The translations under genes were made by a program, and so were the position numbers. The notes under the pieces were generated by a model. That model was not told the DNA's origin, searched no databases, and saw only the letters and a list, made by a program, of their open reading frames with translations. Positions 1 to 5,297 of a DNA stretch of 5,297 nt are shown one piece after another. The DNA comes from an uncultured Oscillibacter sp. (GTDB lineage Bacteria; Bacillota; Clostridia; Oscillospirales; Oscillospiraceae), in assembly GCA_900550685.1 (NCBI GenBank), contig URTS01000124.1, forward strand, positions 1 to 5,297, read 5' to 3'. Numbering within the stretch: the stretch's first letter is position 1; every line of letters begins with the position of its first letter.

Positions 1-964
1 GCAGTTGGACGCACTGTGTCCAGGCGGCGCCCAGATCCCGGACCCAGATCCGGTCCATGCGCTCTGCCATGCCGGACAGGGTCTGGCCGCTCTCTTCGCT
101 GGTGGCAGCCTCCAGCGTGTCCCGGTCTGTGACTACGGAGAGGACCACTTCCGGGTACTGCTCCTCCAGCCGCTGTACCAGGTCCGTGTAAAAGCCGCGG
201 ACGGTGGCGGGGAAGAGGGCGCTGTCGTAGGCATCGTTCCTCACGATATAATCCAGGTTTCCGTCCACAGGGTACCCTGCGTTGTCCAGCAGGATCTCGT
301 CAAAGCCCAGATCGGCGCACTCCACCGCCAGGGACGCAACATAGGTCCTGGTGGCCTCCTTGGCGGGGTCCAGCCAGTTTTCGTTGTTCCCGTCGTAAAA
401 GACATAGCCGCCGGTGTTTTTCAGGCCCATGGCCTCCAGATTCTGCCTGGCGGCGCTGCCGTCCCGCAGACAGGAAAGGCGGGCAATGCTGTATTTTTCG
501 CCGTCCAGCAGCTGTGGCAGAGCGGCGCGGACCGCTTCCGCCCGGCCGGATACCGTCCGGCCCGGCACAGTCGTCTCAAAGGGATAGTTCAGCGTGCCGT
601 CCGACGCCTTAACGGTGACGGCAAAGGCGTTGTACTCTCCGGCGGAAAGCTGCGTCTCCCATTCCGCGGGATCGTCCCCCAGCTGCACCGCCTGGATCAT
701 ACTTACCCGGCCGGCCTCGTCCGCCGGGTCCGGCTCCTGGATCTCCACATCCGGGGTCTCCGGCGGCTGAATAGGCTCCTCCGCCTGTTTGGCCCAGGGC
801 AGCTGGAAATGAAGGTTGCCGTCGGCGTCATAGGTCATGTGCTCCCGGGCGATGATAAAGGCCACGGAGGCTAAAATAATGAGGATCAGCAAAATGGCCA
901 GGAAAATCTTCCCCTTGCGGCCCCGGCCGCGGTAGCTGCTGTAGCCTCTGGTGCCTGATGCCAT
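1..964 (-). CDS. Membrane-anchored putative glycoside-hydrolase-like protein (DUF4015-type barrel), 3' end beyond window
   Basis: A stop-free frame of 321 codons runs from ATG at 964 to the left edge, so the C-terminus is missing. The start is supported by a purine-rich site (GAGGTGAGG, 978-970) five bases upstream. Residues 1-19 are Gly/Ser/Arg-rich and basic. Residues 20-39 form one hydrophobic segment (IFLAILLILIILASVAFIIA), which suggests an uncleaved signal anchor with the bulk of the protein outside the membrane. Residues 60-84 are an acidic, Pro-rich linker. The rest resembles the DUF4015 glycoside-hydrolase-like TIM barrel: NAFAVTVKASDG (112-123) matches a 'vxDvKd.xG' strand, SIARLSCLRD (159-168) an 'iARi..FkD' strand, and WLDPAKEATRTYVASLA (197-213) leads into LGFDEILLDNAGYP (219-232), the family's GFDEI..D signature. 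The usual 'DYIRFP' ending is changed to DNAGYP. The substrate is unknown; a cell-wall or surface-polysaccharide role is inference. It follows rpiB after 33 bases and probably shares its transcript. Confidence 0.72.
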   Translation of the reverse strand, partial: MASGTRGYSSYRGRGRKGKIFLAILLILIILASVAFIIAREHMTYDADGNLHFQLPWAKQAEEPIQPPETPDVEIQEPDPADEAGRVSMIQAVQLGDDPAEWETQLSAGEYNAFAVTVKASDGTLNYPFETTVPGRTVSGRAEAVRAALPQLLDGEKYSIARLSCLRDGSAARQNLEAMGLKNTGGYVFYDGNNENWLDPAKEATRTYVASLAVECADLGFDEILLDNAGYPVDGNLDYIVRNDAYDSALFPATVRGFYTDLVQRLEEQYPEVVLSVVTDRDTLEAATSEESGQTLSGMAERMDRIWVRDLGAAWTQCVQL

Positions 965-969
965 ATCTG

Positions 970-978
970 CCTCACCTC
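970..978 (-). promoter_or_regulatory. Ribosome binding site of the GHL-like gene
   Basis: On the minus strand GAGGTGAGG lies five bases before the ATG at 964. It contains two overlapping GAGG cores. It supports this ATG as the start and shows that the gene is translated independently of rpiB, whose stop codon is at 998-1000. Confidence 0.6.
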
Positions 979-997
979 ACTTCTGCGTATCTGTGTC

Positions 998-1438
998 TTA
1001 CTCCTGCTCCAGGGCCATCATCTTGTTGACCCGGCGCTCGTGGCGGCCGCCTTCAAACGCAGTGGACAGGAACACCTCCACCATGCGCTCGGCCATGTTC
1101 TTGCCGGTGAAGCCCGCGCCGATGGCCATCATGTTGGCGTTGTTGTGGCGGCGTGTCATCTCCGCCTCCAGGCAGTCGGCGCAGTGGGCGCAGCGGATGC
1201 CCTTGATCTTGTTGGCGGCAATGGAGATGCCGATACCGGTGGTGCAGATCACAATGCCATAATCGCACTTGCCCTCTGCCACGGCCCGGGCAGCGGCGGC
1301 GCCGAAATCGGGATAGTCGCAGCTTTCCGTGGAGTAGCAGCCGAAATCCTCATACTCATGGCCCAGCTTTTCCAGCGTTTTCATAACAAACTGCTTCAGT
1401 TCATAGCCGCCGTGGTCACAGCCCAGTGCGATTTTCAT
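998..1438 (-). CDS. rpiB: Ribose-5-phosphate isomerase B
   Basis: A 146-residue cytosolic protein, the normal length for the RpiB/LacAB family. It should interconvert ribose 5-phosphate and ribulose 5-phosphate in the non-oxidative pentose phosphate pathway. Family features visible: GCDHGGYELK at 6-15 (D8, H9 phosphate/sugar contacts), DYPDFG at 41-46, the catalytic cysteine C65 followed by the anion-hole loop TTGIG (66-70), AANKIKGIR at 74-82, the ring-opening histidine in RRHNNAN (H98), and the C-terminal phosphate-binding arginines in GGRHERR. The frame stays open upstream to 1522, but the ATG at 1438 is chosen because GGAGG (1451-1447) precedes it by eight bases and homology begins exactly at MKIALG. 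Two oddities: the residue after C65 is Thr where Gly is common (CGTGIG), and there is a CxxCxxC at 83-89. LacA/LacB galactose-6-phosphate isomerase is the alternative family member, but a lone gene with these motifs favours RpiB. Confidence 0.93.
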   Translation of the reverse strand: MKIALGCDHGGYELKQFVMKTLEKLGHEYEDFGCYSTESCDYPDFGAAAARAVAEGKCDYGIVICTTGIGISIAANKIKGIRCAHCADCLEAEMTRRHNNANMMAIGAGFTGKNMAERMVEVFLSTAFEGGRHERRVNKMMALEQE

Positions 1439-1446
1439 GGTCGTAT

Positions 1447-1451
1447 CCTCC
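1447..1451 (-). promoter_or_regulatory. Shine-Dalgarno of rpiB (decides start)
   Basis: GGAGG on the minus strand, eight bases before the ATG at 1438. It rules out the longer open frame that reaches back to 1522, which has no comparable site and would read through the predicted promoter region. Confidence 0.8.
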
Positions 1452-1493
1452 AAATAATCGTGTTTTGGGGTCTTTGCGATTTTTTGTGAAATC

Positions 1494-1522
1494 AGTATAT
1501 ACCGTTCCCGGAAAAAAATCAA
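1494..1522 (-). promoter_or_regulatory. Predicted sigma-A promoter for rpiB
   Basis: On the minus strand, TTGATT (1522-1517) is separated by exactly 17 bases from TATACT (1499-1494). The -35 box matches TTGACA at four of six positions and the -10 box matches TATAAT at five of six. The spacer contains a run of seven T. Transcription would start near 1487, giving a leader of about 50 bases with the rpiB ribosome binding site near its end. The segment is clearly more AT-rich than the surrounding genes. A 12-base palindrome (1521-1532) abuts the -35 box. Confidence 0.6.
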
Positions 1523-1532
1523 TTCCGGAATT
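1521..1532. repeat. 12-base perfect palindrome AATTCCGGAATT
   Basis: It overlaps the last bases of the phosphatase gene (stop codon 1533-1531) and touches the -35 box of the predicted rpiB promoter. Having no loop, it would make a poor RNA hairpin (four A-T pairs), so it is not a good terminator despite the T-run that follows on the minus strand. A binding site for a dimeric regulator is possible; chance is also possible. Confidence 0.3.
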
Positions 1533-2340
1533 ACAGGTTATGCCAGATGGGCTTCTGCTTTTCAAAGGTGCAGAACCGGGTGAAGCCGCAGGCCCGCAGC
1601 AGCTCCTGCCGCTCCCGGATGGAGCAGCCCACATGCTGCGTGCTGTGGGCGTCCGTGCCCAGGGTGATGAGCTCGCCCCCCAGTTCCCGGTAGATCTTCA
1701 GCCATTTTTCGTCCGGCAGAGGCATATCTCCCCGGTTGCAGTTCAGCTCAATGCCCCGGCCGTTTTCGATGAGGGTCTTCAAAACCGCCCGGATCTGATC
1801 CTCATAAGGGTCAAAGGTGACGCTAAGGCCCCGCATCCCGTTGAGATACCGCAGGGGCAGGGTCAGGTGGCCCATGACGGTAAAGCCCCCCAGCTTTGCC
1901 AGAGCCAGGGCTTCCTCCAGATAATCCCCCAGGGCTTCCTGGGCCTCGGCAGCAGTGGCGGGCATATAGTCATACAGGTCCGCACCGCCGTACTTCCGGG
2001 ACAGCAGGTGGATGGAGCCGATGATAAAATCGAATTCCGGCGCGCCTTCCAGCAGCTTTGCCACATGCTCCGGCGCCCACTGGGCGTCCCCCAGTTCCAT
2101 GCCCAGCCGCAGCTGGATCTGTTGGCCCACAGCCGCCTGGGCGGCTGCAAAGTCCTCTGTCAGGGCCGGCCAGTTGTAGGGCTTTCTCAGCTCCGTGCTC
2201 TGCCATTCCATAGGCTCTACATGGTCGGTGAAGCAGATCTCGTCCAGTCCGGCCCGGATGGCCGCCCGGGCCATGTCCGTCATGGGATCATGGGCATCGG
2301 GAGAAAATTTGGTATGGGTGTGATAATCCGCCAGATACAT
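1531..2340 (-). CDS. PHP-domain phosphatase, histidinol-phosphatase HisJ family
   Basis: A 269-residue metal-dependent phosphoesterase of the PHP superfamily, about the length of HisJ/HisK-type histidinol phosphatases, which make histidinol from histidinol phosphate in histidine biosynthesis. The metal-binding motifs appear in order: DYHTH (5-9), FTDH (37-40), GME (80-82), GSIH (108-111), MGH (156-158), ELN (198-200) and GTDAH (228-232). All expected His/Asp/Glu ligands seem present, so the enzyme should be active. An in-frame GTG at 2352 would give 273 residues and a GTGA overlap with the dnaJ stop. I prefer the ATG at 2340, because GTGAGG (2352-2347) sits six bases ahead of it and the GTG has no ribosome binding site. 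Only eight bases separate it from the dnaJ stop, so translational coupling is likely. No other his gene is in view, so the true substrate may be another sugar or polyol phosphate. Confidence 0.85.
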   Translation of the reverse strand: MYLADYHTHTKFSPDAHDPMTDMARAAIRAGLDEICFTDHVEPMEWQSTELRKPYNWPALTEDFAAAQAAVGQQIQLRLGMELGDAQWAPEHVAKLLEGAPEFDFIIGSIHLLSRKYGGADLYDYMPATAAEAQEALGDYLEEALALAKLGGFTVMGHLTLPLRYLNGMRGLSVTFDPYEDQIRAVLKTLIENGRGIELNCNRGDMPLPDEKWLKIYRELGGELITLGTDAHSTQHVGCSIRERQELLRACGFTRFCTFEKQKPIWHNL

Positions 2341-2346
2341 GGTCTG

Positions 2347-2352
2347 CCTCAC
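2347..2352 (-). promoter_or_regulatory. Ribosome binding site of the PHP phosphatase, overlapping the dnaJ stop
   Basis: GTGAGG on the minus strand contains the dnaJ stop codon TGA (2351-2349) and lies six bases before the ATG at 2340. Terminating dnaJ ribosomes would sit right on it, consistent with coupled translation. It decides the start in favour of ATG 2340 over GTG 2352. Confidence 0.6.
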
Positions 2353-3491
2353 TTTTTGAACTTTTTGAAGAACTTCTTCCGTTCCTCGTAGTTGTTGTCG
2401 CCGACGCTTTCCGCGAACTTTTTCAGGGCTTCCTTCTGCTCCCGGTTCAGGTTCCGGGGGGTCTCGATGTAAACGGTAACGTACTGGTCGCCCCGGCCCC
2501 GGCCGTTGAGTTCCGGGATGCCCTTGCCCTTCAGGCGGAAGGTGGTGCCGGACTGGGTCCCCTCCGGCAGCTCATATTTTACCTTGCCGTCAATGGTGGG
2601 AATCTCCAGCTCCGCGCCCAGAACCGCCTGGGTAAAGGTGATGGGGGCCTCACAGAGAACGGAGGTGCCCTCCCGGCGGAACAGTTCGTGGGGGCGCACG
2701 GTAATGGTGATCAGCAGATCGCCTGCCGGACCGCCGTTCTTTCCGGCGTGGCCCTGGCCCCGGATGGAAATGGTCTGGCCGTTGTCGATGCCTGCGGGGA
2801 TCTTGGCCTGAATGGTCCGGCGCTTGCGCTCCAGCCCGCTGCCCCGGCAGGATGTGCAGGGGGTCTTGATGATGCGGCCCTTGCCGCCGCAGCGGCCGCA
2901 GGGGGAGGTGGTGGCGAAGACACCCATGGGGGTCTGCCGCCGCACCTGCACCTGACCGGAGCCGTGGCAGTCCGGGCAGACCTCGGGAGAGGTGCCGTCG
3001 GCGCAGCCGGAACCGTGACAGGTGTTGCAGGTCTCGTAGCGGTCTACGCTGACTTCCTTTTCGCAGCCAAAAGCCGCCTCCTCAAAGCTGATGGTCACGC
3101 CCAGGCGGATGCTCTCGCCCCGCTGGGGGGCGTTGGGGTTCCGGCGCTGGGCGGAGCCGAAGCCGCCGCCGAAGAAGCTGCCGAAAATGTCGCCCAGGTC
3201 GCCGAAGTCGAAGCCGCCGGCATCATAGGCGCCGCCGCCTGCACCGGCTCCGTAGTTGGGGTCCACCCCTGCGAAGCCGAACTGGTCGTACCGGGCCTTC
3301 TTATTGGCGTCGGAGAGGACCTCGTAGGCCTCGTTGACCTCCTTGAACTTCTCCTCCGCCTCTTTATTGTCGGGATTCAGGTCCGGATGATACTTCCGGG
3401 CCATTTTCTTATATGCTTTTTTGATCTCGTCCTCAGAGGCGCCCTTATTGACGCCCAGGACCTCGTAATAATCACGTTTTTCCGCTGCCAT
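2349..3491 (-). CDS. dnaJ: Chaperone protein DnaJ (type I Hsp40)
   Basis: A complete 380-residue cytosolic co-chaperone that delivers unfolded clients to DnaK and stimulates its ATPase. Domains in order: J domain about 7-72 with HPD at 35-37; Gly/Phe-rich linker about 73-113 containing a DIFGSFF element (DIF 101-103); a first barrel strand region from 126; a zinc-binding cysteine-rich domain at 155-219 with four CxxCxGxG-type repeats (cysteines 155/158, 172/175, 198/201, 212/215), all intact; then the two C-terminal client-binding domains to about 350. The protein ends in a very basic tail (ERKKFFKKFKK). ATG at 3491 is preceded at six bases by GGAGGAG (3504-3498). It lies 163 bases after dnaK, the standard order, and its stop is eight bases from the next gene. 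Full motif content makes this dnaJ rather than a cbpA-like type II protein. Confidence 0.98.
   Translation of the reverse strand: MAAEKRDYYEVLGVNKGASEDEIKKAYKKMARKYHPDLNPDNKEAEEKFKEVNEAYEVLSDANKKARYDQFGFAGVDPNYGAGAGGGAYDAGGFDFGDLGDIFGSFFGGGFGSAQRRNPNAPQRGESIRLGVTISFEEAAFGCEKEVSVDRYETCNTCHGSGCADGTSPEVCPDCHGSGQVQVRRQTPMGVFATTSPCGRCGGKGRIIKTPCTSCRGSGLERKRRTIQAKIPAGIDNGQTISIRGQGHAGKNGGPAGDLLITITVRPHELFRREGTSVLCEAPITFTQAVLGAELEIPTIDGKVKYELPEGTQSGTTFRLKGKGIPELNGRGRGDQYVTVYIETPRNLNREQKEALKKFAESVGDNNYEERKKFFKKFKK
2352..2369 (-). repeat. Two tandem 9-base units at the 3' end of dnaJ
   Basis: The unit TTCAAAAAG is repeated twice without interruption on the minus strand and encodes the terminal FKKFKK of DnaJ. 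Such a repeat can expand or contract by whole codons. It could equally reflect chance in a Lys-rich tail. Confidence 0.6.
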
Positions 3492-3497
3492 ACTCTA

Positions 3498-3504
3498 CTC
3501 CTCC
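3498..3504 (-). promoter_or_regulatory. Shine-Dalgarno of dnaJ
   Basis: GGAGGAG on the minus strand, six bases before the ATG at 3491. It lies 12 bases beyond the end of the long inverted repeat at 3516-3582, so that structure does not occlude it directly. Confidence 0.8.
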
Positions 3505-3515
3505 ATGCGCGATCA

Positions 3516-3582
3516 GAAATCAGGAGCCGGAAACCGCCTCTTTGCGGAATTCCGCCGTTTCAGGCTCCTCAGTCCTGATTTC
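3516..3582 (-). repeat. Long interrupted inverted repeat in the dnaK-dnaJ spacer
   Basis: GAAATCAGGA (3516-3525) and TCCTGATTTC (3573-3582) are perfect 10-base complements. Inside them GGAGCC (3523-3528) pairs with GGCTCC (3563-3568), and GAAAC (3530-3534) with GTTTC (3557-3561). The full fold pairs 7, 6 and 5 bases, leaving one mismatch and a seven-base bulge on one arm. At the centre is a perfect palindrome, GCGGAATTCCGC (3544-3555). There is no T-run after it, so it is not a classical terminator. Candidates are an mRNA-stability or processing hairpin, or a copy of a small dispersed palindromic element; the sequence alone does not decide. Confidence 0.6.
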
Positions 3583-3595
3583 CTGCATTGTCTCC

Positions 3596-3635
3596 AAAAC
3601 GGCCCCAATGGGGCGGGGAAAACTCCCCGTCCCAT
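3596..3635 (-). terminator. Possible attenuator or weak terminator after dnaK
   Basis: On the minus strand a 12-base stem (3635-3624 with 3619-3608, one A-C mismatch) closes over the loop GTTT. It is very GC-rich and begins about 20 bases after the dnaK stop. A second, mutually exclusive hairpin, GCCCC-ATT-GGGGC (3614-3602), shares its 3' arm and is followed by CG and TTTT (3599-3596). The T-run is short, so termination is probably partial. That fits the common pattern in which DnaK is made in excess of DnaJ. An mRNA-stabilising 3' hairpin is the alternative. Confidence 0.45.
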
Positions 3636-3654
3636 CGGTTCCAGTACGTATGTC

Positions 3655-5297
3655 TTACTTCTTGTTCTGGTCGTCGTCATCCACGACCTTGTAGTCAGCG
3701 TCGTAATACTGACCGCCCTGGGCATTGCCGCCCTGCTGGCCGCCCATGTCGGGACCGGCCTGAGCGCCGCCCTGGGCACCCTGGGGGTTGGCCTGCTGAT
3801 AGAGCTTCTCGCTGACGGCGTAGAAGTCCTGGGTCAGGGCGTCGGTAGCGGCCTTGATGGCGGCGGTGTCGGTGCCCTTCAGGGCCTCCTTCAGCTTGTC
3901 GATCCCGGCCTGGACCTTGTTCTTGTCATCGGCGGGGATCTTGTCGCCCATCTCGCTCAGGGTCTTTTCGCTCTGGTAGACCATCTGGTCGGCCTGGTTG
4001 CGGACCTCCACGTCCTCCTTCATCTTCTTGTCCTGGGCGGCATACTGCTCGGCCTCCTTGACGGCCTTTTCAATATCGTCCTTGCTCATGTTGGAGGAGG
4101 AGGTGATGGTGATGTGCTGCTCCTTGCCAGTGCCCAGGTCCTTGGCGGAGACGTTCACGATGCCGTTGGCATCGATATCGAAGGTGACCTCGATCTGAGG
4201 CACGCCCCGGCGTGCGGGAGCGATGCCGTCCAGGTGGAAGCGGCCCAGGGACTTGTTGGCTGCGGCCATTTCACGCTCGCCCTGGAGGACGTTGACCTCC
4301 ACGGAGGTCTGGTTATCGGCGGCAGTGGAGAAGATCTGGCTCTTCTTCACGGGGATGGTGGTATTGCGGTCGATCAGCTTGGTGCACACGCCGCCCATGG
4401 TCTCAATACCCAGGGACAGGGGCGTCACATCCAGCAACAGCAGGCCCTTTACATCGCCGCCCAGTACGCCGCCTTGCAGGGCAGCGCCCATAGCTACGCA
4501 CTCATCCGGGTTAATGCCCTTGAACGGCTCTTTGCCGCTGAACTTCTTAATGGCTTCCTGTACGGCAGGAATACGGGTGGAACCGCCTACCAGCAGGATC
4601 TTGTCAATGTCGTTCATGGTCAGGCCGGAGTCGCTCATGGCCTGGCGAACCGGGCCCATGGTAGCCTCTACCAAGTCTGCGGTCATTTCGTTAAACTTGG
4701 CTCTGGACAGAGTGGTCTCCATGTGCTTGGGGCCGGTAGCGTCTGCGGTGATGAAGGGCAGAGAGATCTGCGCCGTGGTCATACCGGACAGGTCGATCTT
4801 GGCTTTCTCTGCTGCTTCCTTAATGCGCTGCATAGCCATTTTGTCGCCGGACAGGTCAATGCCCTGTTCTTTCTTAAACTCGGCAACCAGCCAGTCCATG
4901 ATCTTCTTATCAAAGTCATCGCCGCCCAGGTGGTTGTTACCGGCTGTTGCCAGTACTTCCTGTACGCCGTCGCCCATCTCAATGATGGATACATCGAATG
5001 TACCGCCGCCCAGGTCGTAGACCATCACTTTCTGGTCATTTTCCTGGTCGATACCAAAGGCCAGCGCCGCAGCGGTGGGCTCGTTGATGATTCGCTTTAC
5101 TTCCATACCGGCGATCTTACCGGCGTCTTTGGTGGCCTGGCGCTGCGCGTCCGTAAAGTAAGCGGGCACGGTGATGACCGCTTCCGTTACCTTGTCGCCC
5201 AGGTAGCTCTCTGCGTCGCTCTTCAGCTTTTGCAGAATGATAGCGCTGATCTCCTGGGGGGTGTAGGACTTGCCGTCCACGTTCACCTTGTAGTCGC
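3655..5297 (-). CDS. dnaK: Chaperone protein DnaK (Hsp70), N-terminus beyond window
   Basis: 546 residues are present, ending at TAA (3657-3655). The visible part starts at DYKVNVDGK, which from memory aligns near residue 74 of Bacillus subtilis DnaK, so about 75 residues, including the first phosphate loop, lie outside. This ATP-driven chaperone binds exposed hydrophobic segments with DnaJ and GrpE. Seen in order: AVITVPAYFTDAQRQATKDAG and INEPTAAALAFG of the ATPase domain; the phosphate-2 motif VYDLGGGTFDVSI (about 5029-4991); GGDDFD; the adenosine-binding LVGGSTRIPAVQ (about 4593-4558); the interdomain linker LLLLDVTPLSLG (about 4438-4403); the beta-sandwich with NTTIPVKKSQIFSTAADNQT and GVPQIEVTFDIDANGIVNV; a helical lid; and a disordered Gly/Gln-rich tail ending DADYKVVDDDDQNKK, of the type common in Clostridia. 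Codon use changes sharply near 4440, at the linker. The promoter and any CIRCE operator are outside the window. Confidence 0.98.
   Translation of the reverse strand, partial: DYKVNVDGKSYTPQEISAIILQKLKSDAESYLGDKVTEAVITVPAYFTDAQRQATKDAGKIAGMEVKRIINEPTAAALAFGIDQENDQKVMVYDLGGGTFDVSIIEMGDGVQEVLATAGNNHLGGDDFDKKIMDWLVAEFKKEQGIDLSGDKMAMQRIKEAAEKAKIDLSGMTTAQISLPFITADATGPKHMETTLSRAKFNEMTADLVEATMGPVRQAMSDSGLTMNDIDKILLVGGSTRIPAVQEAIKKFSGKEPFKGINPDECVAMGAALQGGVLGGDVKGLLLLDVTPLSLGIETMGGVCTKLIDRNTTIPVKKSQIFSTAADNQTSVEVNVLQGEREMAAANKSLGRFHLDGIAPARRGVPQIEVTFDIDANGIVNVSAKDLGTGKEQHITITSSSNMSKDDIEKAVKEAEQYAAQDKKMKEDVEVRNQADQMVYQSEKTLSEMGDKIPADDKNKVQAGIDKLKEALKGTDTAAIKAATDALTQDFYAVSEKLYQQANPQGAQGGAQAGPDMGGQQGGNAQGGQYYDADYKVVDDDDQNKK

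Noticed and set aside
5..874. Open frame of 289 codons on the plus strand
   Set aside because: It is codon-aligned antisense to the GHL-like gene, has only a TTG start and no ribosome binding site, and its product is low-complexity with no recognisable motif. Such frames are expected opposite GC-rich genes.
1512..1532. Intrinsic terminator after the phosphatase gene
   Set aside because: The palindrome AATTCCGGAATT followed by a T-run looks suggestive, but a hairpin would have only four A-T pairs around a CCGG loop, too weak to terminate. The T-run fits better as part of the promoter spacer.
2340..2352. GTG at 2352 as the phosphatase start, giving a GTGA overlap with dnaJ
   Set aside because: Nothing resembling a ribosome binding site precedes the GTG (the upstream bases are the AT-rich FKKFKK repeat), whereas the ATG at 2340 has GTGAGG at good spacing and matches the usual start of the PHP domain.
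1426..2391. Open frame of 321 codons on the plus strand
   Set aside because: It runs antisense across the phosphatase gene and the promoter spacer and into the ends of rpiB and dnaJ. The product has no family signature, while the minus-strand genes have complete catalytic motifs.
2688..3578. Open frame of 296 codons on the plus strand
   Set aside because: It is antisense to dnaJ and yields an Ala/Gly/Val-rich product created by the opposite-strand codons. No ribosome binding site or domain is visible.
3492..3654. CIRCE (HrcA) operator or a separate heat-shock promoter for dnaJ
   Set aside because: No TTAGCACTC-N9-GAGTGCTAA-like repeat and no credible -35/-10 pair is present. The inverted repeats here have different sequences. 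An operator would be expected upstream of hrcA/grpE/dnaK, outside the window.
4223..5020. Open frame of 265 codons on the plus strand
   Set aside because: It lies wholly antisense to the conserved dnaK coding sequence and its product is Ser/Pro/Arg-rich without motifs.

Overview
The window holds five genes, all on the minus strand, so it reads from right to left: the 3' part of dnaK, a complete dnaJ, a PHP-family phosphatase gene (HisJ type), a complete rpiB, and the 5' part of a membrane-anchored protein with a glycoside-hydrolase-like (DUF4015-type) barrel. GC content is high (roughly 60%). The Shine-Dalgarno sequences are strong (GGAGG type). DnaK ends in a DADYKVVDDDD-type tail and RpiB is of the B type. 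Together these point to a GC-rich Clostridia-class Firmicute, most likely an Oscillospiraceae-like gut anaerobe. The assignment rests on family resemblance, not on a search.

Layout. 3655-5297: dnaK, missing about its first 75 codons beyond the right edge. 3492-3654: a spacer with two strong inverted-repeat structures, probably setting the dnaK/dnaJ ratio. 2349-3491: dnaJ. 1531-2340: PHP phosphatase, starting only 8 bases after the dnaJ stop and so probably co-translated. 1439-1530: a spacer with a well-formed sigma-A type promoter (TTGATT-17-TATACT) that should give rpiB its own transcript. 998-1438: rpiB. 965-997: short spacer with a ribosome binding site. 1-964: signal-anchored GHL-like protein, running off the left edge.

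How they fit together. DnaK and DnaJ are the chaperone and co-chaperone of the Hsp70 cycle; hrcA and grpE are presumably upstream, outside the window. The two enzymes behind them (a sugar- or histidinol-phosphate type phosphatase and ribose-5-phosphate isomerase B) are housekeeping metabolic genes with no evident chaperone role. They look like passengers on the heat-shock transcript, with rpiB also served by an internal promoter.

I see no mobile element, CRISPR array, tRNA or rRNA, and no convincing undescribed system. The most notable signals are an abrupt change in synonymous codon use inside dnaK, at the junction of the ATPase and substrate-binding domains, and the structured dnaK-dnaJ spacer.
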